This document shows positions 37,604 to 44,714 of a stretch of 64,000 bases of DNA, one piece after another (positions within the stretch are counted from its first letter, which is position 1; each line of letters opens with the position of its first letter). This DNA comes from Aliiglaciecola sp. LCG003 (lineage in GTDB: Bacteria; Pseudomonadota; Gammaproteobacteria; Enterobacterales; Alteromonadaceae), in assembly GCF_030316135.1 (NCBI RefSeq), contig NZ_CP128185.1:1178001-1242000 (forward strand), read 5' to 3'. Both the position numbers and the translations under genes were made by a program. The notes beneath the pieces are model-generated. The model had not been told where the DNA came from. It ran no database searches and saw only the letters and a program-made list of their open reading frames with translations.

Positions 37604-38455
37604 TTACTGGCGCGCCTGACGAGCGGTGTCGTAATCGTGCTCAAAATCACTTCTAAAGGGATTGATATCCAAGCCGCCACGTCTGGTATAACGTGCATAG
37701 ACCGTGAGTTTGTCAGGTTTACAATATTGTTTGATGTCAGTGAAAATGCGTTCAACGCATTGTTCATGGAATTCGTTGTGCATGCGGAATGAAATTAAGT
37801 ATCGCAGTAAGCTTTCACGCTCAATTTGATTACCTTGGTATTTTATCATCACGCTGGCCCAATCCGGTTGGTTAGTGATCAGGCAATTAGATTTGAGCAG
37901 GTTGCTCATCAGGGTTTCTGTCACTTGTGCTGGAAGTGTAGTTAAAGATTGGGGTGATAATTGATATGCGTCTATCTCGATATCTAGTTCATCAATACAT
38001 TTACCGGCAAGATCGGCTATGGGTTGTTGAGAAAATTGTGCAGGCAGGATCACCTCAACTTTTACCGCTCCGCCCGCACAAGCAGATAGGTCGTTTTTTA
38101 GACGACGATGTAATTCGTGGCTAGAGGGCAGTCGAGTTTGGTTAAAGCTATTCAAATACAGCTTAAAGCTTTTCGATTCGATCAAATTTGGCGTATCGAA
38201 GGGTACGGTACAGCGTAACATTGCCACTTGCGGTTTGCCTTTACTGTTGAGCCAGGATAACTCGTAGCCATTCCATAAATCCTCTCCCCAAAAAGGTAGC
38301 TCGCCAGTCAAGCCGATTTCGTCACGGCTTAGACTGCGGGGGACAGCTTGCAGGAGCTCAGGCGCATAAGTTTGAGCATATTCAACTGCTTTCCCCAAGG
38401 AAAGCTGCGCGAGGATATTATTTTTTTCGGGCTTATCACCGGAAAGTTTTGTCAT
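37604..38455 (-). CDS. queF: NADPH-dependent 7-cyano-7-deazaguanine reductase (type II QueF)
   Basis: The 283-residue enzyme is the bimodular (YqcD-type) QueF. The N-terminal half has the NADPH-binding [16 protein letters not shown] segment, and the C-terminal half has the catalytic cysteine in [15 protein letters not shown] (about residue 188) with the acidic residues of [16 protein letters not shown]. It reduces preQ0 to preQ1 in queuosine biosynthesis, forming a covalent thioimide through the Cys. The queF-ppnN pair with divergent syd matches the order in E. coli, which supports all three assignments. Confidence 0.96.
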   Translation of the reverse strand: MTKLSGDKPEKNNILAQLSLGKAVEYAQTYAPELLQAVPRSLSRDEIGLTGELPFWGEDLWNGYELSWLNSKGKPQVAMLRCTVPFDTPNLIESKSFKLYLNSFNQTRLPSSHELHRRLKNDLSACAGGAVKVEVILPAQFSQQPIADLAGKCIDELDIEIDAYQLSPQSLTTLPAQVTETLMSNLLKSNCLITNQPDWASVMIKYQGNQIERESLLRYLISFRMHNEFHEQCVERIFTDIKQYCKPDKLTVYARYTRRGGLDINPFRSDFEHDYDTARQARQ

Positions 38456-38512
38456 TTAAAGGTCTCAATAGATAAACTGTTTAAAAATTTGAATTATAAG
38501 AGAGTGTAGCCT

Positions 38513-39055
38513 GTGGGAATTCATTCAGCACTAGATAGATTTGTAACCGATTATATCCAAGCCCATCACGATGCATCCCAGCCTATGGTGCTTCAATTTG
38601 ACCAAAACTGGCCATCTCCCTGTTATCAGCAACAAGGAGAGCAAGATGAATGGGTCCCTTGGTTGCCGGTTCGCCAAAATCAGCATGCCACCCTAACAGA
38701 TTTTGAGCAAGCGCTGGATCTTAAAGTAAACCCGCAACTAAGCGAGTATTTTACCTGTTACTGGAGTGAAAATCTCAATGCCAAGACTCCAAGAGGAAAC
38801 TTACAGCTGTTATTGCCATGGAATCAAGCTGATTTTGAAAGACTTCAGCAAAACCTGATTGGCCACGTATTAATGAAGCGGCGTTTGAAGCAACCCGAAA
38901 CCTTATTTTTTGCCGTGACTGACGAAGATGATTTTTTCATATCCATCGATAATGCCTCTGGCCGCGTGATGTTGGAACAAGTGGGTTTGGAGCCAACTGA
39001 AGTCTTGGCTGAAAATCTAGTTGAATTCTTACAACAACTGCAGCCTCGGATTTAA
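38513..39055 (+). CDS. syd: SecY-interacting protein Syd
   Basis: The 180-residue protein aligns by eye with Syd: ALDRFVTDYIQAH at the N-terminus, WPSPCYQ, EDEWVPWLPV-like segment (here DEWVPWLPV), YWSENL and the C-terminal FISIDNASGRVMLEQVGLEPTEVLAENLVEFL. Syd binds the cytosolic face of SecY and is thought to check translocon quality. A GTG start at 38513 is used. It is transcribed divergently from queF with only 57 bases between, so their promoters overlap. Confidence 0.93.
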   Translation: MGIHSALDRFVTDYIQAHHDASQPMVLQFDQNWPSPCYQQQGEQDEWVPWLPVRQNQHATLTDFEQALDLKVNPQLSEYFTCYWSENLNAKTPRGNLQLLLPWNQADFERLQQNLIGHVLMKRRLKQPETLFFAVTDEDDFFISIDNASGRVMLEQVGLEPTEVLAENLVEFLQQLQPRI

Positions 39056-39056
39056 C

Positions 39057-39374
39057 CTAATCTGCTGGTTTTGAGTTTAAAACTTGCACTTGTTGCAGCA
39101 GGTTTTCTAGTTGTTTTTCCAGCTGGTCAACCCGCTGGCTCAGTGCAGTAAGCTGAATGTCGGGCGGGACTGATGGCGCTTCATGCTCGACTTCATCTAG
39201 CTTAATATCGGCAAATTGCTGGGGAGCATCATTCCAACGTCTTAGCACACCTATAATTTCGGGCAACGGCAAGGGTCTATTGGCGGATTTTTTAATGAGG
39301 GCCACTGAGGGCTTTTGCCCGTTCGACTGTATCTTACGGCACAGGTTGACGATGTAACTGAGGTTTTGAGACAT
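39057..39374 (-). CDS. Hypothetical coiled-coil protein
   Basis: The 105-residue product has an N-terminal helical part (SYIVNLCRKIQSNGQKPSVALIKKSANRPLPLPEIIGVLRRW) that could be a small helix-turn-helix-like module similar in outline to the N-terminus of KfrA-type proteins, and a C-terminal leucine heptad segment (about 72-98, LTALSQRVDQLEKQLENLLQQVQVL) that should form a coiled coil. No signal peptide. It converges on syd with one base between stops. Function not recognised; DNA binding is only a guess. Confidence 0.65.
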   Translation of the reverse strand: MSQNLSYIVNLCRKIQSNGQKPSVALIKKSANRPLPLPEIIGVLRRWNDAPQQFADIKLDEVEHEAPSVPPDIQLTALSQRVDQLEKQLENLLQQVQVLNSKPAD

Positions 39375-39532
39375 GATGAAAACCGCTAAATTTTAGTGAA
39401 TAACGCATATTATCAAAGTAAGTTATTATTTACTTTAAAAAATATTGTTTAAAATCAAAATCTTAAAAGTTGGCCTTATATTTGTATAGATCACAGTTAA
39501 TTAAACACTGACATTTTTGAAAAGGAATAATA

Positions 39533-39895
39533 ATGAAAAAATCGTTACTTGCAGTCGCCTTTATTTTACCCATCGCCCTGAGTGGTTGTGTTATCTCGGT
39601 AGACGGAGATGGTGATTCATCCTATCACTCTGACTGGGAAAAAAAGGAACAGAATAACCGTAGTTACATTGCTAATTTGACTACAAACTCGACGATTAAA
39701 AGCATCAGAAATCGGATGGGAACGCCTGATTTTAGTGAGTTGCATCAACAGCAAGATGACGAAATTCAAGTGTTGTTTTATCGCACTCAACGAGTCAAGG
39801 GAGACAGCGTCACCACTAAAGATGAATGTACACCTTTGGTGTTCAAGAACGGTTTGCTAATTGGCTGGGGCGAAGCTGCGTATAATACGCTCTAA
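39533..39895 (+). CDS. DUF3192 family lipoprotein
   Basis: The 120-residue protein has a lipoprotein signal with lipobox LSGC (Cys19), an acidic linker, and a DUF3192 domain: NSTIKSIRNRMGTPDFSELHQ, IQVLFYRTQRVKGDS, TTKDECTPLVFKNGLLIGWGE. The core VLFYRTQ and TT-x-DECTPL motifs are shared almost exactly with the membrane-anchored paralogue at 35720. Valine follows the lipidated cysteine, so export to the outer membrane is expected. A GAAAAGGAATAATAA leader gives a good ribosome binding site. Function unknown. Confidence 0.8.
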   Translation: MKKSLLAVAFILPIALSGCVISVDGDGDSSYHSDWEKKEQNNRSYIANLTTNSTIKSIRNRMGTPDFSELHQQQDDEIQVLFYRTQRVKGDSVTTKDECTPLVFKNGLLIGWGEAAYNTL

Positions 39896-39919
39896 CACCC
39901 CAACCTAGATTTGAACTAA

Positions 39920-40150
39920 TTATCTCAAACGGATGTTGAGTTGGTCGATCAGTTCGGCCCACTCGGCATCTTCTGCCCATTCGGAACGAATAAAAGTAGC
40001 CTGTGATTCAGACCAAAAGGACGCGTCTTCTAATCTAGTCGCAGGATCTAAGCCTGCGTGGGCCTCAAAAAATGCTTCCATCGACTCTTCGTCATGATCC
40101 AAACCTAATTGCATAAATAGGTCTTGCATAGAAAGATTGTCAGCTAACAT
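39920..40150 (-). CDS. DUF2789 family protein
   Basis: The 76-residue acidic, cytoplasmic protein matches the small DUF2789 family: MQDLFMQLGLDHDEESMEAFFEAHAGLDPATRLEDASFWSESQATFI, followed by WAELIDQLNIRLR. It is probably all-helical. It has a clear AGGAGAAG ribosome binding site, and it converges on the DUF3192 lipoprotein gene. No function is established for the family. Confidence 0.85.
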   Translation of the reverse strand: MLADNLSMQDLFMQLGLDHDEESMEAFFEAHAGLDPATRLEDASFWSESQATFIRSEWAEDAEWAELIDQLNIRLR

Positions 40151-40316
40151 AGTTGAACTTCTCCTTATTTTTGATTGTCGTCTTTATAAGTGCCATATTG
40201 AGTATACAGGTTTTTTCACATCCCATACGGTATGCCTAAAATAATTAACATTAACAACTTGTTAACATGCGGTTAAAATTTAGGTAGAGTAGCTAAAAAG
40301 TAACCGAGAGCCAATT

Positions 40317-40982
40317 ATGTCCAATACTGCTGAACACTTAAACCCATTAGAACAAATCAAGGCGGTTTATCTGGCTGCGGAAGATTTAAAAATAGCCGCT
40401 TCCATACTCTATCAAGCTTATCATGATGATCCTTTATTTTTGGATATATTTGAAGCTGAAAGGGAAGGCTATGAGTCTCGTTTAAGGGGGGCAATTCGTG
40501 AAGAGCTGAACGCATTTTGGACGGCAAAACAACCCATGATTGGATTATTTGAACAAGGGCGTTTACTCGCAGTGGCTTGTTTGATTAGTCCCAATAGTGC
40601 TTTTGCACCTGGACGCTTTTGGCATTGGCGACTTAAAATGTTACTCACTGCTGGGTTTCTAGGCACCCGGCAAATGGTAGAAAAGGAACAACGAGTGCGG
40701 GAGCATATTCCTCATAAAACTTACCATATGTTGTCTTTTATAGGGGTTCATCCTGATCATCAACACCGAGGCTTGGGCCACGTTTTGATGAGTGCAATTG
40801 ACAGCGTGATGTTAGAAGAGCCTGACAGTGAAGGTGTAGGTGTGTATGTGACCTTGCCCAAATGTTTGTCGTTCTTTGCTGATGGTGAATATGAAAATGT
40901 GGAAGAACTTAAAGTTGCACATATTAATGGTCAAATTATGTTCAGACCACGACCGAAGATTAATTCACTCCCTGCAGGTTAA
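40317..40982 (+). CDS. GNAT family N-acetyltransferase
   Basis: The 221-residue product has a GNAT fold with the acetyl-CoA binding motif A in MLSFIGVHPDHQHRGLGHVLMSAIDSVML (Q/R-x-x-G-x-G/A as HQHRGLG). The N-terminal LAAEDLKIAASILYQAYHDDPLFLDIF segment is typical of GNATs similar to those that act on small molecules. The acceptor is unknown. It is a single gene ended by a hairpin terminator at 41012, immediately before the CsrB-type RNA control region. Confidence 0.82.
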   Translation: MSNTAEHLNPLEQIKAVYLAAEDLKIAASILYQAYHDDPLFLDIFEAEREGYESRLRGAIREELNAFWTAKQPMIGLFEQGRLLAVACLISPNSAFAPGRFWHWRLKMLLTAGFLGTRQMVEKEQRVREHIPHKTYHMLSFIGVHPDHQHRGLGHVLMSAIDSVMLEEPDSEGVGVYVTLPKCLSFFADGEYENVEELKVAHINGQIMFRPRPKINSLPAG

Positions 40983-41011
40983 CCTACCCAGTGGTAACTC
41001 CTAAAATCACG

Positions 41012-41034
41012 GCGTGCGATAAGCGCGCTTTTTT
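41012..41034 (+). terminator. Rho-independent terminator of the GNAT gene
   Basis: GCGTGC (41012-41017) pairs with GCGCGC (41023-41028, one G-U pair) around the loop GATAA, followed by six T residues. Confidence 0.8.
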
Positions 41035-41035
41035 A

Positions 41036-41053
41036 TGTGCGAAATCTCTTACA
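41036..41053. promoter_or_regulatory. Candidate GacA/UvrY box upstream of the CsrB-type RNA
   Basis: TGTGCGAAATCTCTTACA matches the 18-base GacA/UvrY consensus TGTAAG-N6-CTTACA in the whole right half-site and four of six bases of the left. It lies about 100 bases upstream of the -10 element of the RNA gene, on the expected side. It is the only good match seen in this intergenic region. Confidence 0.6.
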
Positions 41054-41130
41054 AGTGTGTAGGTGAATGACGGAATAAAGGCTTACTACAAGGCGTACCA
41101 AATAGAATAACGCATTGTTATATATGTATT

Positions 41131-41159
41131 ATTTAGTAGGAATTAGACTTTAGTATAAT
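41131..41159 (+). promoter_or_regulatory. Promoter of the CsrB-type RNA
   Basis: A perfect TATAAT -10 element (41154-41159) lies seven bases before the predicted RNA start. The -35 region (TTTAGT near 41132) is poor, as expected for a promoter that depends on an activator such as GacA/UvrY. Confidence 0.6.
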
Positions 41160-41165
41160 GCGTGC

Positions 41166-41586
41166 GTAAAAAAATCCATTTTTTACTATGGCGCGAAAAA
41201 TAATTTCCTATATCTTTAATGGCGTCACAGGGAAATACGACGGGTCAGGAAGACATAAGGATAGCCCACGGACACATTCATTGGATGAACAAGTACGCTC
41301 ATGAAGAGCAGAAATATGGAAGTTAAATCAAGGACGAATGCGAGGATCGCATTAGGGATAGACTAGGACAATCTCAGGATGAGAAATACTGTACGTTAGG
41401 ATGTGCAGTTAAACAAGGATTAATGGAAAGGGACACATTCAGGACGAATGACTCACTTAGGATGAGTGAGATTAGAAGGAAAGGGGCGTATAAGGATGTA
41501 ACTTGGGACGATCTAGTAGCGAAGGATAGCTGAGAGGGATGCTCAAAATTTTAAGGTGTGACAGTGCAAACTGCCACGCCTTTTCT
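41166..41586 (+). ncRNA. csrB: CsrB/CsrC-like CsrA-sequestering small RNA
   Basis: No ORF covers this stretch, yet it contains 22 GGA trinucleotides on the plus strand in about 370 bases, most as AGGA or GGGA. Many are presented in hairpin loops: AATGCG-AGGA-TCGCATT (41338-41353), TCTC-AGGAT-GAGA (41393 region start about 41372), CATTC-AGGAC-GAATG (41436-41450), CTCACT-TAGGATG-AGTGAG (41452-41470). A 5' stem GTAAAAAA/TTTTTTAC begins the transcript and an intrinsic terminator ends it. This is the hallmark of CsrB-type RNAs, which bind many CsrA dimers and relieve CsrA repression. Size (about 420 nt) is close to Vibrio CsrB/C/D. Start and end are inferred from the promoter and terminator. Confidence 0.9.
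41553..41586 (+). terminator. Rho-independent terminator of the CsrB-type RNA
   Basis: AAGGTGTGACAGT (41553-41565) pairs with ACTGCCACGCCTT (41570-41582) across GCAA, with one wobble and one mismatch, and the strand continues with TTTTC. The 305 bases from here to the next gene hold no recognisable feature. Confidence 0.88.
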
Positions 41587-41890
41587 CGTTTTAAAGCCGT
41601 AATTATAAATATCGCTTTATTTGAAGTTTTTGCTCATAGTTCAGTAAGCTCCACCGCTGTTTAGGGTATTTGCCTATTTGATAGAGCTTAATGATTCCCT
41701 AAGACTGTCAGTCAAAAACATTTAGCTTCGCCAGCAGCGGAACTGAAGGTACAAGCATAGCGCTGGTAAAGTTAATATTTAGCAATGCATCAATCCAACA
41801 AAAAGTAATCATTCTTCTTTATGCTCGAATGAGTATGTTGCAATATATAAAGATAATTTTTTCTGCATCCAAATTAGGTACCCCATTAAC

Positions 41891-42553
41891 ATGAACTCAG
41901 TTGTAATTGTCGGCTCTTCGGGCCATGCAAAAGTCATCATCGACATCGTGCAAAAAGAGGGTAAATATAAAATCGCCGGATTATTAGATCAATCCCGAAG
42001 TGTTGGTGAAGAAACGCTGGGCTACCCAGTTATTGGAAAGGAACAGGAGTTACCGGGGTTAATAAAGAGATATGGCATTGATGGTGCGATTGTCGCTATT
42101 GGCGATAATTTTGTGCGGGCTAAAGTTGTCGCTGCCATTAAAGACCTGTGTCCGGATCTTCCATTCGTATCCACGATCCACCCTAATGCATCTATTGGAA
42201 CTGAGGTTTCAATAGGAGAAGGCACAGTGATCATGGCGGGGGCATCCATTAACCCATGTTCATCTATTGGACGATTTTGCATCCTAAACACTAATTGTTC
42301 ACTTGATCATGATTCAATATTGCATGACTTTGCCAGTCTAGCACCAGGCTCTACGGCTGGTGGTAATTGCCATATAGGCCAATATTCAGCTATAAGTATT
42401 GGCGCGATTGTTATACATGGGATTCATATTGGTGAACACACCGTGATCGGTGCGGGCTCGTTAGTTAACAAACCTATAGAGTCATTTGTTGTGGCTTATG
42501 GGTCACCAGCGCTGCCGGTCCGAAGTCGCAAGGAAGGAGACAAATATCTTTGA
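41891..42553 (+). CDS. NeuD/PglD-like sugar O- or N-acyltransferase
   Basis: The 220-residue protein has the NeuD/PglD architecture: an N-terminal Rossmann-like substrate domain (VVIVGSSGHAKVIIDIV, GYPVIGKEQELPGL) and a C-terminal left-handed beta helix with hexapeptide repeats (about 95-205; HPNASIGTEVSIGEGTVIMAG, NTNCSLDHDSILHD, EHTVIGAGSLVNKPI). The histidine in LDHDS is the likely catalytic base. It would transfer an acetyl or other acyl group to a nucleotide-sugar. It stands alone, not inside a glycan locus, which is unusual; a contribution to the polysaccharide made elsewhere in the window is possible. Confidence 0.85.
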   Translation: MNSVVIVGSSGHAKVIIDIVQKEGKYKIAGLLDQSRSVGEETLGYPVIGKEQELPGLIKRYGIDGAIVAIGDNFVRAKVVAAIKDLCPDLPFVSTIHPNASIGTEVSIGEGTVIMAGASINPCSSIGRFCILNTNCSLDHDSILHDFASLAPGSTAGGNCHIGQYSAISIGAIVIHGIHIGEHTVIGAGSLVNKPIESFVVAYGSPALPVRSRKEGDKYL

Positions 42554-42670
42554 TTGGTGATGTTGTGGATTGTGTAGCGCTATCTAAGGTTAAGAATCGG
42601 CAGCTGTGCAAAATATTATCATTTAGCTAATTGCCCTAAGGTTGAATTCCAACCTTGACGTTTATATTTT

Positions 42671-42692
42671 CATATGCAATATTTCACATATG
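42671..42692. promoter_or_regulatory. Candidate ArsR operator
   Basis: An imperfect inverted repeat, CATATGCAATA facing TTTCACATATG, lies 23 bases upstream of the arsR start. Its length and AT-rich form fit ArsR/SmtB operators, where apo-repressor blocks transcription until arsenite binds. Assignment is by position and symmetry only. Confidence 0.45.
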
Positions 42693-42714
42693 TCGAAAAT
42701 GTTATGTGTTATTG

Positions 42715-43050
42715 ATGGATCCCTGTAAATTTTATAAGTGTCTTGCCGATGTTTCCCGTCTGAAGTCTTTGTTGCTCGTATCTGAAGTAGAAGAGGCATG
42801 CGTTTGTGATTTAATGCAAGCACTCGAGCTTGACCAACCCCGAACCTCAAGGCACTTGGCTCAGCTGCGTAGGTGCGGAATATTGTTAGATGAGCGTCGC
42901 GGCAAGTGGGTTTATTACAAGTTGCATCCAGACTTGCCGCAATGGGCCCATAAGGTGATAAGGGATACCGCCAAACATAACCCTGACTATTTTTCTGGCC
43001 CTTTACAACGATTGAGAGCGTCAAAATTGGCAGCCTCTGCCTGCAGCTAA
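42715..43050 (+). CDS. arsR: ArsR-family arsenic-responsive repressor
   Basis: From ATG 42715 the protein has 111 residues. It is a winged-helix ArsR/SmtB repressor: FYKCLADVSRLKSLLLV, then the metalloid-sensing motif ACVCDLMQALELDQPRTSRHLAQLRRCGIL, in which the C-V-C pair in the first helix of the DNA-binding unit matches the ELCVCDL arsenite site. GKWVYYKLHPDL is the wing. The upstream in-frame start at 42655 would add a non-family N-terminus. It heads an arsR-arsC-ACR3 cluster and should repress it in the absence of arsenite. Confidence 0.92.
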   Translation: MDPCKFYKCLADVSRLKSLLLVSEVEEACVCDLMQALELDQPRTSRHLAQLRRCGILLDERRGKWVYYKLHPDLPQWAHKVIRDTAKHNPDYFSGPLQRLRASKLAASACS

Positions 43051-43063
43051 TATAGGAACTAAC

Positions 43064-43534
43064 ATGAAAATATTATACATCTGTACCCATAACCGCTGCC
43101 GCAGTATTTTGTCAGAAGCAATAACCAACCAAAATGCAGCTGGGCTTATTGTTGCTAGAAGCGCTGGTAGTCAGCCCGCTGGGCAAGTACATCCCTTGTC
43201 ACTTAGATACTTGCAAGAAACAGGCTATGCTATTGATGGGTTATCAAGCCAGTCATGGGATGATTTCGAGCAGTTCAATCCTGATGTGGTGATCACTGTG
43301 TGTGATTCCGCGGCAGGGGAGACTTGCCCGTTATATTTCACTCAGAGTATTAAGGTGCATTGGGGACTAAGTGATCCATCCAAAATAACAGGGACAGATG
43401 AACAGAAACATCAAGCATTCTTGGCATGCATAAGCGAAATCGCAGCTAGAGTAGAAGATCTTAAAGCTATTGCCAATAAACAATTAAAGGGGGATGCTTT
43501 ACGGACTGCCTTGGCAGAGGTTGGCGCGAATTAA
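43064..43534 (+). CDS. arsC: Arsenate reductase, low-molecular-weight phosphatase type
   Basis: The 156-residue enzyme belongs to the LMW protein tyrosine phosphatase-like arsenate reductases. The P-loop CTHNRCR (Cys7, CX5R) is at the N-terminus, and VCDSAAGETCP contains the second redox cysteine region, with a HWGLSDP motif. It reduces arsenate to arsenite for export. Only one clear resolving cysteine is seen, so the thioredoxin- or glutaredoxin-coupling is uncertain. It starts 13 bases after arsR. Confidence 0.88.
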   Translation: MKILYICTHNRCRSILSEAITNQNAAGLIVARSAGSQPAGQVHPLSLRYLQETGYAIDGLSSQSWDDFEQFNPDVVITVCDSAAGETCPLYFTQSIKVHWGLSDPSKITGTDEQKHQAFLACISEIAARVEDLKAIANKQLKGDALRTALAEVGAN

Positions 43535-43676
43535 TCTGCAAATATATCTGGGGTAAGCATACAGCTCATCTAATGAGAATAAAGCAACAATCTTTAATCG
43601 GTTGTTATCTTAGATCACACAATGCAATAGCTTGCTGGGCAACGGCTTAGTCAACGTAGGTTTATAGGAACAATAA

Positions 43677-44693
43677 ATGGGATTATTTGAGCGTTATCTT
43701 TCAGTTTGGGTGGCAATAGCCATTGCCGTTGGAATCGTGATTGGAAGCATTGCACCGGAGTTTTTTTCGTTAATTTCTGGCTGGGAATTTGCCCACGTCA
43801 ATTTAGTTATCGCTGGCCTCATTTGGTTGATGATTTACCCGATGATGGTACAAATAGATTTTTCTTCAATCAAAGATGTTGGCAAAAAGCCCAAAGGCCT
43901 GATACTAACCTTGATCATCAACTGGTTGGTTAAGCCATTCACCATGGCATTGTTGGGTTGGTTGTTTTTTAAAGGAATATTTGCCGATTGGGTCGACCCG
44001 CAAACTGCAAATGAATATATTGCGGGGATGATTTTATTGGGCGTGGCGCCTTGCACTGCGATGGTGTTTGTCTGGAGTCAACTGGTCAAAGGTGACGCTA
44101 ACTACACACTGGTTCAGGTGTCTATTAACGATATCATCATGATCTTTGCCTTTGCGCCTATTGCAGGACTGTTGCTGGGTGTAACGGATATCACTGTGCC
44201 ATGGGATACACTATTGTTGTCAGTAGTGCTTTACGTTGTGGTGCCTTTGGTGGCAGGTGTTATCACCCGTAAAGTGCTGGACCGAGCAGATGATCATTCC
44301 AAGCTAAATGGTTTTCTGGCCAAGATGAAGCCATGGTCAATAGTCGGCCTGTTAGCGACAGTGGTACTTTTATTCGGTTTCCAATCCGAAACTATCTTGG
44401 CTCAACCTGAAGCCATTGTACTGATTGCTATTCCACTATTGATCCAAACTTATGGTATTTTTGCCATTGCCTATTGGATTGCGAAGCGGATGAAATTGCC
44501 CCATAACGTGGCGGGGCCTGCCTGTATGATAGGCACCTCAAACTTTTTCGAGCTGGCAGTGGCTGTTGCTATATCACTATTTGGCCTGCATTCAGGGGCG
44601 GCGCTAGCCACAGTGGTTGGAGTCTTAGTGGAAGTACCTGTGATGCTCTCATTAGTGGCTTTTACCAATCGTACCAAGCATTGGTTTACTTAA
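43677..44693 (+). CDS. ACR3-family arsenite efflux transporter
   Basis: The 338-residue protein has about 10 transmembrane helices. ACR3 features are [16 protein letters not shown], the conserved cysteine in [26 protein letters not shown] (helix 4, needed for arsenite transport) and [24 protein letters not shown]. It exports As(III) across the inner membrane by proton exchange. It lies 143 bases after arsC with its own AGGAAC ribosome binding site, so it may have an internal promoter, but the context makes it part of the ars operon. Confidence 0.94.
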   Translation: MGLFERYLSVWVAIAIAVGIVIGSIAPEFFSLISGWEFAHVNLVIAGLIWLMIYPMMVQIDFSSIKDVGKKPKGLILTLIINWLVKPFTMALLGWLFFKGIFADWVDPQTANEYIAGMILLGVAPCTAMVFVWSQLVKGDANYTLVQVSINDIIMIFAFAPIAGLLLGVTDITVPWDTLLLSVVLYVVVPLVAGVITRKVLDRADDHSKLNGFLAKMKPWSIVGLLATVVLLFGFQSETILAQPEAIVLIAIPLLIQTYGIFAIAYWIAKRMKLPHNVAGPACMIGTSNFFELAVAVAISLFGLHSGAALATVVGVLVEVPVMLSLVAFTNRTKHWFT

Positions 44694-44714
44694 TAGACTT
44701 AGCTTTTTAACAAG

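Noticed and set aside
37585-37767. Longer N-terminus for ppnN
   Set aside because: The extra 61 residues overlap queF coding sequence and have no counterpart in PpnN; ATG 37584 has a ribosome binding site.
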